Positions 8,870 through 18,354 of a stretch of DNA of 64,000 nucleotides are shown one piece after another; position 1 is the stretch's first letter; the number at the start of each line of letters is the position of its first letter. The stretch lies in the NCBI RefSeq assembly GCF_000710775.1, contig NZ_JOJP01000001.1:4510231-4574230 (forward strand). Direction: 5' to 3'. The translations under genes and the position numbers were made by a program. The notes below the pieces were generated by a model, which was not told where the DNA came from, searched no databases, and saw nothing but the letters and a program-made list of their open reading frames with translations. Source of the stretch: Endozoicomonas elysicola (GTDB lineage Bacteria; Pseudomonadota; Gammaproteobacteria; Pseudomonadales; Endozoicomonadaceae).

Positions 8870-10375
8870 TTAATTCAGCCTCCACCGTGAAGCAAACTCA
8901 AGAAAGTTGGCCATAATTGGTCCCGACTGGTTATAAGGAACAACAGCTGCCGGATGGAACTGGGTTGAGTAGACTGGACGATTCACATTATGCATGGCCT
9001 GGATATAGGAAGATCTGGCCATCACAGCGAAATCCTGGTGTTCCTTGATAAACTCATCACTCACTGACCAGCTGTGTATCTCAACCGCCTGAAAAGGGTT
9101 TGGGACATTGTCAAAAATCGGGTTACTGGTGAACGGTGGCTGAATAGTCACTTTATCGACTGGCAACCCCTGGTTTTTCCTGAATATTGTGTCATCAAAC
9201 CATTCCATCCAGTGTGCGAATGAGATGCCATACGCCATGGCAAAAAATTCATTGCCTGCGCACATGCCCATCATGGGAATATCGCGGACTTCCCTCATCA
9301 CTTGATATTCACCATAGTATTCAAACATAGGCAGATACTGCCAGTCTGCATTGTTTCCACTGAACATAATGGCCATTGGTTTATGTTTCAGTTTCTTCAG
9401 CACATCCAGTGAGAATTCGTAATGCGGAACCAATACCGTTTTAAACCCTTTACTCTTTACAAAATCACTAAGCTGCGTATATGTAAAACCATTCATCTGG
9501 TTACCAACAAGAAGTACATATTTCCCTTCAGGCACATCTGGAATTGAAGGAGAGCCTTTGGTGTAAGGAATGATGGTGTTGATCTGAGCCTGGAGAGCAT
9601 TCTGCTTATTGATCAGTAAACGGAAATAGCGAGCTGTGACCGGTTTAAAATCAATAATATTACGATAAGTATCATTACCCACCACTTTGGCATCTCTAAT
9701 GTCTTTCCAGCTGACTCGATCATCACTGTACTGCCATTGGAAGTCCACCAGCCACCCGGCAGCGGCCGTTATACTGCGGGTTGACAGCATCCAGAAACGA
9801 CTTAGAGCTGTCTTTTTCCCAAGATCCAGTACTACCCAGCTATTTTTTTCCCCTATCCCCAGGGGTGAATTGTTCCAGAAAGTCAGCTGTCCCTGATCGT
9901 CCCAGTCAATGATGTTTTTCGGGTTCTCTCCAGAAGACACTTCGATGGATTTAACCGGTACTCTTAGATGCCCACTGAATGTTCTGGATCCCTGGTAATC
10001 CATAACAAAACGACTGACCGCCCATGGACTGACTGCCTTTTTATTAAGGGTACGAACCCGCCAGTAATAACGACCATCTTTCAATCTATTTTCCGGCTTA
10101 ACACGCACCTGAGCAAAATACGGATTTAGTTGCCTGATATTTTTATAGTGGGCAACCACATTCCTGAACGTCTCATCACTGGCAATTTGCAGTTCATAAT
10201 GCCACTTGGGGTCATGACCACTGACAGAGAACGTCATCACCGGCCTGGGGTTAGTTAATACCATGTCCCACTGCGGGTTATTGTTTTGCCTGGGTGATGG
10301 CAGTTCGCTGATGGATAGCGCAATTACAGGCATGAGCAGTAGCCAAAGTGCAAGAAAAGGACGCAGAAGAAGCAT
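8870..10375 (-). CDS. Exported protein with FN3-like, F5/8C-like and class I glutamine-amidotransferase-like domains
   Basis: A 501-residue protein with a signal peptide (residues 1-22). Three domains can be proposed. Residues 40-127 look like a fibronectin-III fold (GRYYWRVRTLNKKAVSPWAV). Residues 135-257 resemble a discoidin/F5-8C module (DWDDQG...WVVLDLGKK...ARYFRLLINK). Residues 285-500 resemble a class I glutamine amidotransferase, with the nucleophile in PMMGMCAGN (Cys372) and the partner in FHPAAV (His474). The usual third residue, Glu after HP, is Ala476, so this is a Cys-His dyad at most. Amidotransferase folds are rarely exported; gamma-glutamyl hydrolase is the known exported case. 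Binding of envelope or host glycans plus hydrolysis of an amide bond is an inference. It follows the NTT gene on the same strand. Confidence 0.65.
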   Translation of the reverse strand: MLLLRPFLALWLLLMPVIALSISELPSPRQNNNPQWDMVLTNPRPVMTFSVSGHDPKWHYELQIASDETFRNVVAHYKNIRQLNPYFAQVRVKPENRLKDGRYYWRVRTLNKKAVSPWAVSRFVMDYQGSRTFSGHLRVPVKSIEVSSGENPKNIIDWDDQGQLTFWNNSPLGIGEKNSWVVLDLGKKTALSRFWMLSTRSITAAAGWLVDFQWQYSDDRVSWKDIRDAKVVGNDTYRNIIDFKPVTARYFRLLINKQNALQAQINTIIPYTKGSPSIPDVPEGKYVLLVGNQMNGFTYTQLSDFVKSKGFKTVLVPHYEFSLDVLKKLKHKPMAIMFSGNNADWQYLPMFEYYGEYQVMREVRDIPMMGMCAGNEFFAMAYGISFAHWMEWFDDTIFRKNQGLPVDKVTIQPPFTSNPIFDNVPNPFQAVEIHSWSVSDEFIKEHQDFAVMARSSYIQAMHNVNRPVYSTQFHPAAVVPYNQSGPIMANFLEFASRWRLN

Positions 10376-10510
10376 AATGAGACTCTTGGGAAAGGAAGCA
10401 TGAAGGAATGCAGAGAGAAGGGATGATCATTTCGGTCTGAAATCAGTTAGAAGTTAGCATATATTGCTGCGCCCACAAGTTCAGGTTTCGCAACGGCAAG
10501 CCGCTGCTTT

Positions 10511-12019
10511 TTATTCGACATCACTGTGTTGTTTTGCCAGGTGCCTGAACCGCGTACCTAGCGATTTAGCCGATGTTATCCAGACAATAAAGAAACCCAG
10601 AACAATAACAGCCACATAAGGTGTTATGGCTGAAAGAGAGCCAAAGATAACCAGCAAGACCTGTTGAATCAGCGAGCCGGTAGACTTGCCCAAAGGGTTA
10701 CCAATAACGTCTACGGCTGCCTTGCCTTTCACTTTCTTCTCAGGGTCCAGAGGGATATAACTCATCTCTTTGGTGGGGTCGAATAAAGAATACTTGGTGG
10801 ATTTACTGAGAATATTTTGCAGCGCTCCTATAACAACAGTCATCATTAAGGGCGACATTCCCAAGATAAACCAGCCATTGGGTACGCTATCCCGGAACAG
10901 AACAAAGCTGAAAAACAAACAGCCCGTGGTTAAAAGCACAGCCGGTGTACAGAGTGCCGCCACGGTCCAGCCAAATCGTCGAATGACATTATTAGTCACG
11001 AAAAGCATCATGAAGATAGTAAAAATCCCGGTACAGGTAGAAAACAGACCCATAAACTGATTGTATTCATTCGGTGATGGGTACTGCATTCGCAACTGAT
11101 TCTTCCAGGTTACCTCCACCATATTGATACAAACTCCATAACAGATAACCAGCATCGCTATACAAAGCAAGTACCTTGAGCTGAGAATCAGATGCAGACT
11201 GTCTTTTATGGAAAGGCTCAACTTTTCCAGCTTTGACTCTGCGGTATTATCCGCCTGATAAAGCTTGGGGTCGGTTACAACAAAGCGGTTAATCCACCAG
11301 TACACCAGCATAATTAGCAGACCGGCAATGGTTATTACTCCGGTCATGATATTGAGGGAGTACCCCCAGGAGTCAGTTCCTTCAGGTAATGTTTCCCGTG
11401 CCTGAGAGGCGTAATAGACAAAAAAACCAGCGGTTGGTAACGCCAGGTTTCCCATCATTCCAAAGAGTGCATAAAACCGTTTTGACTCGGATATCTGGGT
11501 AATATGATTGGCAAACCCCCAGAATAGGAGTGAGAGGCAAACACTTCCCCAAAGCTCAGACATCACATAGAAAAGGGAGAAGGTCCAGTTACGCAGAACG
11601 GCGATAAACCCTTTAAACCCCAGAGGCAGAACGGTTTCCAGATAGTCAGCCAGCTGATCGGCATGAAGAACATCCCGACAGGGGTACAAAACAAAAGAAA
11701 ACAGGCAGAAAAAAAGGATGAACCCCGAAATGATAAAATAGAAAAGCATATTGCGACGAAGCACGTTGCTCAACTTTGCGTAGGAAATAGTAAAAAGAAT
11801 GGCAAAAGGGACATTCACCCATAACTTCAGAAACGGGATAATTTCTGCTCCCGAACCATGACCGGTAATCACCAGTGTATCTTTAGTATCCCTGAGAATG
11901 GTGTAAACAAACAAAACCAGATAAAACATCAGGATCATGGGAATCACCTTTTTCAACTCATAGCCATGAACAGGCCAGAGTCTGGCTCTCCACACACTGA
12001 ACGGATGATTATCTTGCAT
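10511..12019 (-). CDS. NTT-family nucleotide transporter (ATP/ADP-antiporter-like)
   Basis: A 502-residue polytopic inner-membrane protein with about 11-12 hydrophobic segments. It carries the family hallmark RDTKDTLV at residues 43-50 followed by GSGAEIIPFLKLW, characteristic of Tlc/Npt carriers of Chlamydiae, Rickettsiales and plastids. Known members exchange host ATP for ADP, or import nucleotides or NAD+ (sometimes with H+). The length fits. The substrate cannot be assigned from sequence alone. NTT carriers are mostly confined to bacteria that live inside eukaryotic cells, so the gene suggests an intracellular phase and probable horizontal acquisition. ATG 12019 has a GGGAAG site upstream; a GC-rich hairpin without a T-run lies at 10491-10508 after the stop. 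Confidence 0.9.
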   Translation of the reverse strand: MQDNHPFSVWRARLWPVHGYELKKVIPMILMFYLVLFVYTILRDTKDTLVITGHGSGAEIIPFLKLWVNVPFAILFTISYAKLSNVLRRNMLFYFIISGFILFFCLFSFVLYPCRDVLHADQLADYLETVLPLGFKGFIAVLRNWTFSLFYVMSELWGSVCLSLLFWGFANHITQISESKRFYALFGMMGNLALPTAGFFVYYASQARETLPEGTDSWGYSLNIMTGVITIAGLLIMLVYWWINRFVVTDPKLYQADNTAESKLEKLSLSIKDSLHLILSSRYLLCIAMLVICYGVCINMVEVTWKNQLRMQYPSPNEYNQFMGLFSTCTGIFTIFMMLFVTNNVIRRFGWTVAALCTPAVLLTTGCLFFSFVLFRDSVPNGWFILGMSPLMMTVVIGALQNILSKSTKYSLFDPTKEMSYIPLDPEKKVKGKAAVDVIGNPLGKSTGSLIQQVLLVIFGSLSAITPYVAVIVLGFFIVWITSAKSLGTRFRHLAKQHSDVE

Positions 12020-12108
12020 GGGCTTCCCATTGGGACGAGTGATTCATGATTCTGCTTATAGATAGCCAGTAAACCGGTAAAGTTCCATGCGGTGAGCTCT
12101 TTGAGCCG

Positions 12109-12126
12109 CTTTACGTTTACGTAAAG
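12109..12126. promoter_or_regulatory. LiuR operator and liu operon promoter
   Basis: CTTTACGT-TT-ACGTAAAG is a perfect palindrome (8-bp arms, 2-bp centre) lying 73 bp before the liuR start. A TTTACG inside it is 17 bp from TATACT (12133-12138), so the site overlaps a good sigma-70 -35 element. The sequence agrees with the TTTACG-type LiuR motif described for gammaproteobacteria by comparative genomics (recalled, not searched). Confidence 0.8.
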
Positions 12127-12198
12127 GGAATCTATACTCAAGTCATAATAAGAAAATGAAGCGTCTACAAACGCGCTTTAAATAAAGAGCACAGAACA

Positions 12199-12582
12199 AT
12201 GTCCGAGACCACGTTCACAATTTCAGAACTCGCCCGGGAGTTCGACCTCACCCCCAGGGCGATACGCTTTTATGAAGACCAGGGGCTACTCAGCCCCAGC
12301 CGCAATGGCCTGCAGCGCATTTACTCCAAGAAGGACCGCGTACACCTCAAGCTCATTGTCCGGGGCAAGCGTCTTGGCTTAAGTCTTGCTGAATCCAGAG
12401 ATCTGATTGAGCTGTATGACCCGACTTCCCGAAATAAAAAGCAGCTCCAGGCAATGCTGGATGCCATTGACACGTCCAGTACGCGTCTTGAGCAACAGCT
12501 CAAAGACATTCAAATGATGCGGGATGAACTTTTCGAAGCCAGAACGCGTTGCCTTAAAGCCTTGCAGGAAAACGAGAGTTAA
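12199..12582 (+). CDS. liuR: MerR-family regulator of leucine/isovalerate catabolism
   Basis: A 127-residue MerR-type regulator. Residues 6-75 hold the winged helix-turn-helix (FTISELAREFDLTPRAIRFY, then GLLSPSRNGLQRIYSKKDRVHLKLI). Residues 80-120 form the dimerising coiled coil. There is no cysteine-rich metal site, consistent with a CoA-ester-sensing member. It is the first gene of the liu cluster, 59 bp ahead of liuA, and has a matching palindrome upstream. In known systems LiuR represses the liu operon until branched-chain acyl-CoA intermediates accumulate; that role is assigned by family and position. Confidence 0.92.
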   Translation: MSETTFTISELAREFDLTPRAIRFYEDQGLLSPSRNGLQRIYSKKDRVHLKLIVRGKRLGLSLAESRDLIELYDPTSRNKKQLQAMLDAIDTSSTRLEQQLKDIQMMRDELFEARTRCLKALQENES

Positions 12583-12641
12583 ATCGTCTCTTTTACATAA
12601 AACTCATACGGTAATAAGAATAAAAAAGTGAGGAAGCACCA

Positions 12642-13811
12642 ATGAGTCAATACTCAGAGCTGAATTTCAACCTTGGAGAGACCAACGACATGCTCAGAGA
12701 GCAGGTCAGGCAATTTGCTGAAAAAGAGATTGCGCCAAGGGCAATGGAGATCGACCAGACTAACCAGTTCCCTATGGATCTCTGGCAGAAAATGGGTGAT
12801 ATGGGCTTATTGGGTATCACCGTATCGGAACAGTACGGCGGCTCAGAAATGGGATACCTCGCCCATGTCATCGCCATGGAAGAAATCAGTCGGGCTTCTG
12901 CTTCCGTTGGACTCAGCTACGGTGCCCACTCCAACCTTTGTGTAAACCAGATTTTCCGGATGGGCACCGATGCTCAGAAAGAAAAATACCTGCCTGACCT
13001 TATCAGTGGTCAGGCCGTTGGCGCGCTGGCCATGAGTGAACCGGGAGCGGGCTCAGATGTGGTCAGCATGAAGCTTAAAGCCGAAAAGAAAAGCGATCGC
13101 TATATCCTGAACGGAAACAAAATGTGGATCACAAATGGCCCTGATGCATCCACCTACGTTATCTATGCCAAGACGGAGCCTGAAAAAAAATCCCGCGGCA
13201 TAACCGCATTTATTGTTGAAAGGGATTTCCCGGGATTCTCCAGAGCTCAAAAGCTGGACAAACTGGGAATGCGGGGTTCAAACACCTGCGAACTGGTCTT
13301 TGAGGACTGTGAAGTACCGGCAGAGAACATTCTGGGCAACCTGAATGGCGGTGTTGAAGTTCTGATGAGTGGACTGGACTACGAGCGTGTGGTTCTTTCA
13401 GGAGGCCCTACCGGCATCATGCAGGCCTGTCTGGATGTGGTTCTGCCCTACATTCACGACCGCAAGCAGTTTGGTCAGTCCATCGGTGAGTTTCAGCTGA
13501 TTCAGGGTAAAGTTGCCGACATGTACACCCAGATGAATGCCTGCAAAGCATACCTCTATGCCGTTGCAGCAGCCTGTGACCGTGGTGAAACAACCCGTAA
13601 GGATGCAGCAGGCGTCATCCTCTACTGCGCCGAAAGAGCGACCACTCTGGCACTGGATGCCATTCAGATACTCGGCGGCAATGGCTATATCAATGACTAC
13701 CCAACCGGACGCCTGCTAAGAGACGCAAAACTGTATGAGATTGGTGCCGGCACATCTGAAATCCGTCGTATGCTGATCGGTCGTGAGCTGTTTCAGGAAA
13801 CAGGACATTAA
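12642..13811 (+). CDS. liuA: Isovaleryl-CoA dehydrogenase
   Basis: A 389-residue FAD-dependent acyl-CoA dehydrogenase that converts isovaleryl-CoA to 3-methylcrotonyl-CoA and passes electrons to ETF. Signature blocks are [19 protein letters not shown] (FAD-binding loop) and WITNGPDA. The catalytic base is Glu248 in [12 protein letters not shown], the location typical of isovaleryl-CoA dehydrogenases rather than of medium-chain enzymes. The C-terminal [13 protein letters not shown] and [14 protein letters not shown] motifs are intact. A GAGGA site precedes the ATG. First catabolic gene of the operon; liuB starts 17 bp later. Confidence 0.95.
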   Translation: MSQYSELNFNLGETNDMLREQVRQFAEKEIAPRAMEIDQTNQFPMDLWQKMGDMGLLGITVSEQYGGSEMGYLAHVIAMEEISRASASVGLSYGAHSNLCVNQIFRMGTDAQKEKYLPDLISGQAVGALAMSEPGAGSDVVSMKLKAEKKSDRYILNGNKMWITNGPDASTYVIYAKTEPEKKSRGITAFIVERDFPGFSRAQKLDKLGMRGSNTCELVFEDCEVPAENILGNLNGGVEVLMSGLDYERVVLSGGPTGIMQACLDVVLPYIHDRKQFGQSIGEFQLIQGKVADMYTQMNACKAYLYAVAAACDRGETTRKDAAGVILYCAERATTLALDAIQILGGNGYINDYPTGRLLRDAKLYEIGAGTSEIRRMLIGRELFQETGH

Positions 13812-13828
13812 ACTAAGGGGAGCTGGTC

Positions 13829-15448
13829 ATGGTTGCACTTACCACAACAATAGCCATAGACAGTGCAGAATTTAATGACAACCGTCGTCAAATGCAGGCA
13901 CTGGTTGATGAGCTGCAGCAGAAGTCTGATCACCTGAAACAGGGAGGCCCTGAAAAAGCCCGCGAAAAGCACATCGGCAAAGGGAAGCTTCTGGCCAGAG
14001 ATAGAATTGCCATGTTGCTGGATCCTGGCTCCCCCTTTCTGGAAGTCGGACTGTTTGCCGCAGACAAGGTCTATAACGAAGAAGTGCCCTGTGCAGGCGT
14101 AGTTGCCGGCGTTGGTCAGGTTTCAGGTCGCGAGTGCATGATTGTCGCTAACGATGCCACAGTGAAAGGTGGCAGCTACTTTCCACTCACCGTTAAAAAA
14201 CATTTAAGAGCCCAGACCATCGCAGAGCAGAATCAACTTCCCTGCATCTACCTGGTGGACTCCGGTGGCGCCAACCTGCCCAGGCAGGATGAAGTGTTTC
14301 CTGATCGGGAGCACTTTGGCCGAATTTTCTTTAACCAGGCCAATATGTCCGCCAGGGGCATTCCACAGATTGCTGCGGTGATGGGTTCCTGCACCGCCGG
14401 CGGCGCTTATGTCCCTGCCATGGCCGATGAAAGCATTATTGTCCGCCGTCAGGGCACCATTTTTCTTGCCGGCCCTCCCCTGGTTAAAGCGGCCACTGGT
14501 GAAGAGATTACCGCGGAAGCTCTGGGCGGTGCGGACGTTCATTGTCGTAAGTCCGGCGTGGCAGACCATTATGCCAATGATGATGCCCATGCCATCAGCC
14601 TGATTCGTCAATCGGTATCCCGACTCAACTCGGTTAAGCTCTCTATTGAAAAGCGCCAATACGACCTTCAGCCAGGTGTTGAGCCACTGTATGACATCAG
14701 AGAGCTCTATGGGGTTGTCCCTTCCGACTTGAGACAACCCTATGATGTAAGGGAAGTGATAGCCCGCATTGTTGATGGTTCCGATTTTGATGAGTTCAAG
14801 GCACTGTTTGGTGAGACGCTGGTGTGTGGTTTTGCCCGTATTCATGGACACCCGGTCGGGATTCTTGCCAACAATGGCATTCTCTTTTCCGAATCTGCCC
14901 AGAAAGGTGCTCACTTCATTGAACTGTGCTGTCAGCGCAAAATACCACTGGTATTCCTCCAGAATACCACCGGTTATATGGTGGGATCTCAGGCAGAGTC
15001 AGGGGGAATAGCCCGTCATGGCGCCAAAATGGTCAACGCCGTTGCCTGTGCCAGAGTTCCCAAGTTCACGGTGATTATTGGCGGCAGTTTTGGTGCCGGT
15101 AATTATGGCATGTGCGGAAGAGCTTATGATCCCCGGTTTCTCTGGAGCTGGCCCAATGCACGTATTTCCGTGATGGGTGCAGAACAGGCTGCCAACGTAC
15201 TGGTTCAGGTCAAACGTGACGCTATGGAAAAGCAGGGTCAGGCATTAAGTGAAGAGGAAGCCCAGGCCATTCGTCAGCCCATTCTTGAGAACTACGACCA
15301 TCAGGGCAACCCTTACTATGCCAGTGCACGACTCTGGGATGATGGTGTGATTGACCCTGCTGATACCCGTAACGTCCTTGGGCTTGGTCTTTCCGCAGCA
15401 ATGAATGCGCCCATTGAAGACACCCGCTTTGGCATATTCAGGATGTAA
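13829..15448 (+). CDS. liuB: Methylcrotonyl-CoA carboxylase, carboxyltransferase (beta) subunit
   Basis: A 539-residue carboxyltransferase that moves CO2 from carboxybiotin on LiuD to 3-methylcrotonyl-CoA, giving 3-methylglutaconyl-CoA. The crotonase-type carboxyltransferase fold is evident: [22 protein letters not shown] in the N-lobe, [18 protein letters not shown] at the acyl-CoA oxyanion site, and [19 protein letters not shown] in the C-lobe. These are hallmarks of the methylcrotonyl-CoA enzyme rather than the propionyl-CoA one. Normal length. A strong AAGGGGAG ribosome site is present. It lies between liuA and liuC with short spacers. Confidence 0.95.
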   Translation: MVALTTTIAIDSAEFNDNRRQMQALVDELQQKSDHLKQGGPEKAREKHIGKGKLLARDRIAMLLDPGSPFLEVGLFAADKVYNEEVPCAGVVAGVGQVSGRECMIVANDATVKGGSYFPLTVKKHLRAQTIAEQNQLPCIYLVDSGGANLPRQDEVFPDREHFGRIFFNQANMSARGIPQIAAVMGSCTAGGAYVPAMADESIIVRRQGTIFLAGPPLVKAATGEEITAEALGGADVHCRKSGVADHYANDDAHAISLIRQSVSRLNSVKLSIEKRQYDLQPGVEPLYDIRELYGVVPSDLRQPYDVREVIARIVDGSDFDEFKALFGETLVCGFARIHGHPVGILANNGILFSESAQKGAHFIELCCQRKIPLVFLQNTTGYMVGSQAESGGIARHGAKMVNAVACARVPKFTVIIGGSFGAGNYGMCGRAYDPRFLWSWPNARISVMGAEQAANVLVQVKRDAMEKQGQALSEEEAQAIRQPILENYDHQGNPYYASARLWDDGVIDPADTRNVLGLGLSAAMNAPIEDTRFGIFRM

Positions 15449-15469
15449 GTCTGAAGAGTACTCATCACA

Positions 15470-16333
15470 ATGAACTACAAAAACCTGATACTCGATATAG
15501 AAACACTCAGTGGGCAGTCCAGCAAGATCGCTACGCTCTGCCTTAACCGCCCTGAAACCGGTAATGCGCTGAATGAAGCACTGATTGCAGAAATGCATCA
15601 GGCTTTTGATCAGATTGAGCAGACGCCCACACGCCTTCTGATACTCAAGGCCAATGGGAAACATTTCTGTACCGGTGCTGACCTCAACTGGATGAAACAG
15701 TCAAAAGCACTGAGCAAAGAAGAAAATCATCAGGATGCCCGGCAACTGGCCGGATTGATTCAACGGCTGGACCAGTTTCCTGCCCCCACCATAGCCGTGA
15801 TTCAGGGAGCTGCGTTTGGTGGTGCCCTGGGATTGATCTCCGCCTGTGATATTGCCATCGCCAGTAAATCCGCAAAGTTCTGCCTGAGCGAAGTCAAACT
15901 TGGGCTCATTCCCGCTGTAATAAGTCCTTACGTGGTTCGAGCCATTGGAGCCCGCCAGGCAAGACGCTATTTTCTCAGTGCCGAAACCATCTCATCCAAA
16001 CAGGCACTTCGCCTGAACCTGATTCATGAGCGGTGTAAAGAGCAGGATTTATCGTCAACGGTCGAGACGCTTTGCCATCAAATCCTCCAGAACGCACCGG
16101 TTGCGATGGCAGAGGCCAAACAACTAATCGATGACGTCAGTAATCAGCCAATTGATGAAAACCTGATTGACCTGACCTGCGACCGAATCGCCAGCATTCG
16201 CACGTCACCGGAAGGTCAGGAAGGTTTGAGCGCCTTTCTGGAAAAGCGGACTCCTGGATGGAGAGAGCCATCAGCGGATAAAAAGCCGTCAGCAAATAGA
16301 AAGCCATCAACAGGGGAGCAACACCATGATTAA
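15470..16333 (+). CDS. liuC: Methylglutaconyl-CoA hydratase (enoyl-CoA hydratase family)
   Basis: A 287-residue crotonase-fold enzyme expected to hydrate 3-methylglutaconyl-CoA to HMG-CoA. The oxyanion segments KHFCTGADLNWMK (about 63-75) and AAFGGALGLISACD are clear; the glutamate of SEVKLGLIPAVISPYV is in the usual catalytic position. The C-terminus carries a non-conserved extension of repeated K-P-S units (ADKKPSANRKPSTGEQ) encoded by a short imperfect DNA repeat, probably an unstructured tail. The last 8 bp overlap the liuD start, so the two are translationally coupled. Confidence 0.92.
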   Translation: MNYKNLILDIETLSGQSSKIATLCLNRPETGNALNEALIAEMHQAFDQIEQTPTRLLILKANGKHFCTGADLNWMKQSKALSKEENHQDARQLAGLIQRLDQFPAPTIAVIQGAAFGGALGLISACDIAIASKSAKFCLSEVKLGLIPAVISPYVVRAIGARQARRYFLSAETISSKQALRLNLIHERCKEQDLSSTVETLCHQILQNAPVAMAEAKQLIDDVSNQPIDENLIDLTCDRIASIRTSPEGQEGLSAFLEKRTPGWREPSADKKPSANRKPSTGEQHHD

Positions 16334-18323
16334 ACGCCTGCTGATTGCCAACCGTGGGGAAATCGCCTGCCGAATTATCAAAACAGCCCATACCATGGGC
16401 TTTGAAACCATTGCCCTCTACTCCGATGCAGACCATCGGGCCCTCCATACGACGATGGCCACGAAAGCTGTCTATGCGGGCCCTAGCCCTGCTCTGGAAA
16501 GTTATCTGGATATTGAAAACATATTATCCATCGCGGAACATGAAAAGGTGGATGCCATTCACCCGGGCTATGGCTTCCTGTCAGAAAATGCCGGCTTTGC
16601 CAAAGCCTGTCAGCAAAAGGGCATTATCTTCGTAGGCCCTCCTGCTTCGGCCATCGATGCCATGGGGTCGAAAAGTGAAGCCAAAAAAATCATGGCAGAG
16701 GCTGGGGTACCTCTGGTTCCCGGATACCACGGCGATAACCAGAGTAACGAAAGTCTGATGGCTGAAGCCGAGCACATTGGTTATCCCCTGCTGATCAAGG
16801 CTGCTTTTGGTGGTGGCGGTAAAGGGATGCGTGTTGTCGACAGTTCAGAGAACTTGAAACAACAACTGGAGTCCGCAAGGCGTGAAGCAGAAAAAGCCTT
16901 TGGCAATGACAAACTGCTCCTTGAACGTTTTGTTACGAAAGCACGGCATGTCGAAGTTCAGATTTTCTTTGATCAACTGGGTCATGGTGTTTTTCTGTTT
17001 GACAGAGACTGCTCTCTGCAGCGCCGACATCAAAAAGTGATCGAAGAGGCGCCCGCTCCCGGACTGACTCCCGAACTGCGCGAAGCCATGGGTAATGCTG
17101 CAGTAGCCGCTGGAAAAGCCATCGGTTATCAAGGGGCTGGTACCGTAGAGTTTCTGCTGGATGGTGATCAATTCTACTTTATGGAGATGAACACCAGACT
17201 CCAGGTTGAGCACCCGGTAACAGAGATGGTCACTGATCTTGATCTGGTTGAATGGCAGTTAAAAGTAGCGTCTGGAGAGCCTCTCCCATCGGACCAGGAG
17301 TCGTTACACTGCCATGGCCATGCGATTGAAGCCCGGTTGTATGCAGAAAATCCAAGGCAGGATTTTCTGCCCACCTCTGGACGTATTCTTGCCCTGGAAT
17401 GGCCAGAAACCCACGGTAACCTGCGTATTGATACCGGAATTCAGGCCGGTGACAGCATCACCGCCTGGTATGATCCCATGATGGCAAAAATTATTGCCAG
17501 AGGCTCCAGTCGAAAAGCAGCAATAGAACAGCTTCAGACGGCGCTGGCCCAGTATTATCAGGCGGGGATCTGCGATAACCGGGATTTTCTGGCCCATCTG
17601 CTGGCAACTCCTGAGTTTATTGAAGCAAAACTCAGCACAGACTTTATTGATCATCACCCATTCCCTCCTGTATCAGTGGAGCAACAACACCAGCTGTTAG
17701 CGGTTGCAGCTATATATCAGTTTGAAACCCGGGCAGCCCAAAAACCGGTTAGCGATGCTTTATTTCAGCAGTCACCTGGCTCGAACTTATCTGTAGAGTC
17801 CCTGATACAGCTCTACCTTGATGATCAAAGCTGGCAAGTTCGAGTTAGCAGGCAAAAGGCTGGCTACCAGCTCTCGTTTGCTGGACAAGACTTGTTTGTC
17901 ACCGCAGATTGGCAGGAAGAGCCACAGGGCATGTCCTGCTCACTGGGAATCAGCGTTACTGATCACACTAAAAACAGTTCGCCTTCTGATAATCCGCTGA
18001 GTTGCAGAGTGATTCCTCTCCCTGGAGAAAGACTGAAAATCATTCTTCCGGATGTCAGCCATGAAGTTGCACTTCCTGGCCATCCCATGGAACATGAAGA
18101 AGATCAGGATAATGTTCCTCTTGCCCCCATGAGCGGCTCAATCACCTGCGTGATGGTAAACGAGGGTCAGTCTGTGGAACAGGGAACCCCTCTTCTCATG
18201 ATGGAAGCCATGAAGATGGAACACTGCATCACAGCAAAAGAGCCCGGAACCGTTGAGCGGATACTTTATAAGGAAGGTGACCAGGTTGCCGCAGGTTCTC
18301 CATTACTGACGTTCATCGAATAA
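16326..18323 (+). CDS. liuD: Methylcrotonyl-CoA carboxylase, biotin-carrying (alpha) subunit
   Basis: A 665-residue subunit with biotin carboxylase and biotin carrier domains. It carboxylates its own biotin with ATP and bicarbonate, then hands the carboxyl group to LiuB. Order: biotin carboxylase N-domain (IANRGEIACRI, residues 6-16), ATP-grasp with the glycine-rich AAFGGGGKGMRVV, the EMNTRLQVEHPVTEM active-site strand near 293-307, a linker, and the C-terminal biotinyl domain with MEAMKMEH (biotin attached to Lys630). Length and arrangement match MccA/LiuD. A GGGGAG ribosome site lies inside the end of liuC. Confidence 0.95.
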   Translation: MIKRLLIANRGEIACRIIKTAHTMGFETIALYSDADHRALHTTMATKAVYAGPSPALESYLDIENILSIAEHEKVDAIHPGYGFLSENAGFAKACQQKGIIFVGPPASAIDAMGSKSEAKKIMAEAGVPLVPGYHGDNQSNESLMAEAEHIGYPLLIKAAFGGGGKGMRVVDSSENLKQQLESARREAEKAFGNDKLLLERFVTKARHVEVQIFFDQLGHGVFLFDRDCSLQRRHQKVIEEAPAPGLTPELREAMGNAAVAAGKAIGYQGAGTVEFLLDGDQFYFMEMNTRLQVEHPVTEMVTDLDLVEWQLKVASGEPLPSDQESLHCHGHAIEARLYAENPRQDFLPTSGRILALEWPETHGNLRIDTGIQAGDSITAWYDPMMAKIIARGSSRKAAIEQLQTALAQYYQAGICDNRDFLAHLLATPEFIEAKLSTDFIDHHPFPPVSVEQQHQLLAVAAIYQFETRAAQKPVSDALFQQSPGSNLSVESLIQLYLDDQSWQVRVSRQKAGYQLSFAGQDLFVTADWQEEPQGMSCSLGISVTDHTKNSSPSDNPLSCRVIPLPGERLKIILPDVSHEVALPGHPMEHEEDQDNVPLAPMSGSITCVMVNEGQSVEQGTPLLMMEAMKMEHCITAKEPGTVERILYKEGDQVAAGSPLLTFIE

Positions 18324-18354
18324 GCTATAAAAACAAGAAAAGTGGAGCAAAAGG

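Noticed and set aside
8707..8916. Short + strand frame of 69 codons
   Set aside because: It runs through the palindromic element and into the complement of the next gene, with no ribosome site.
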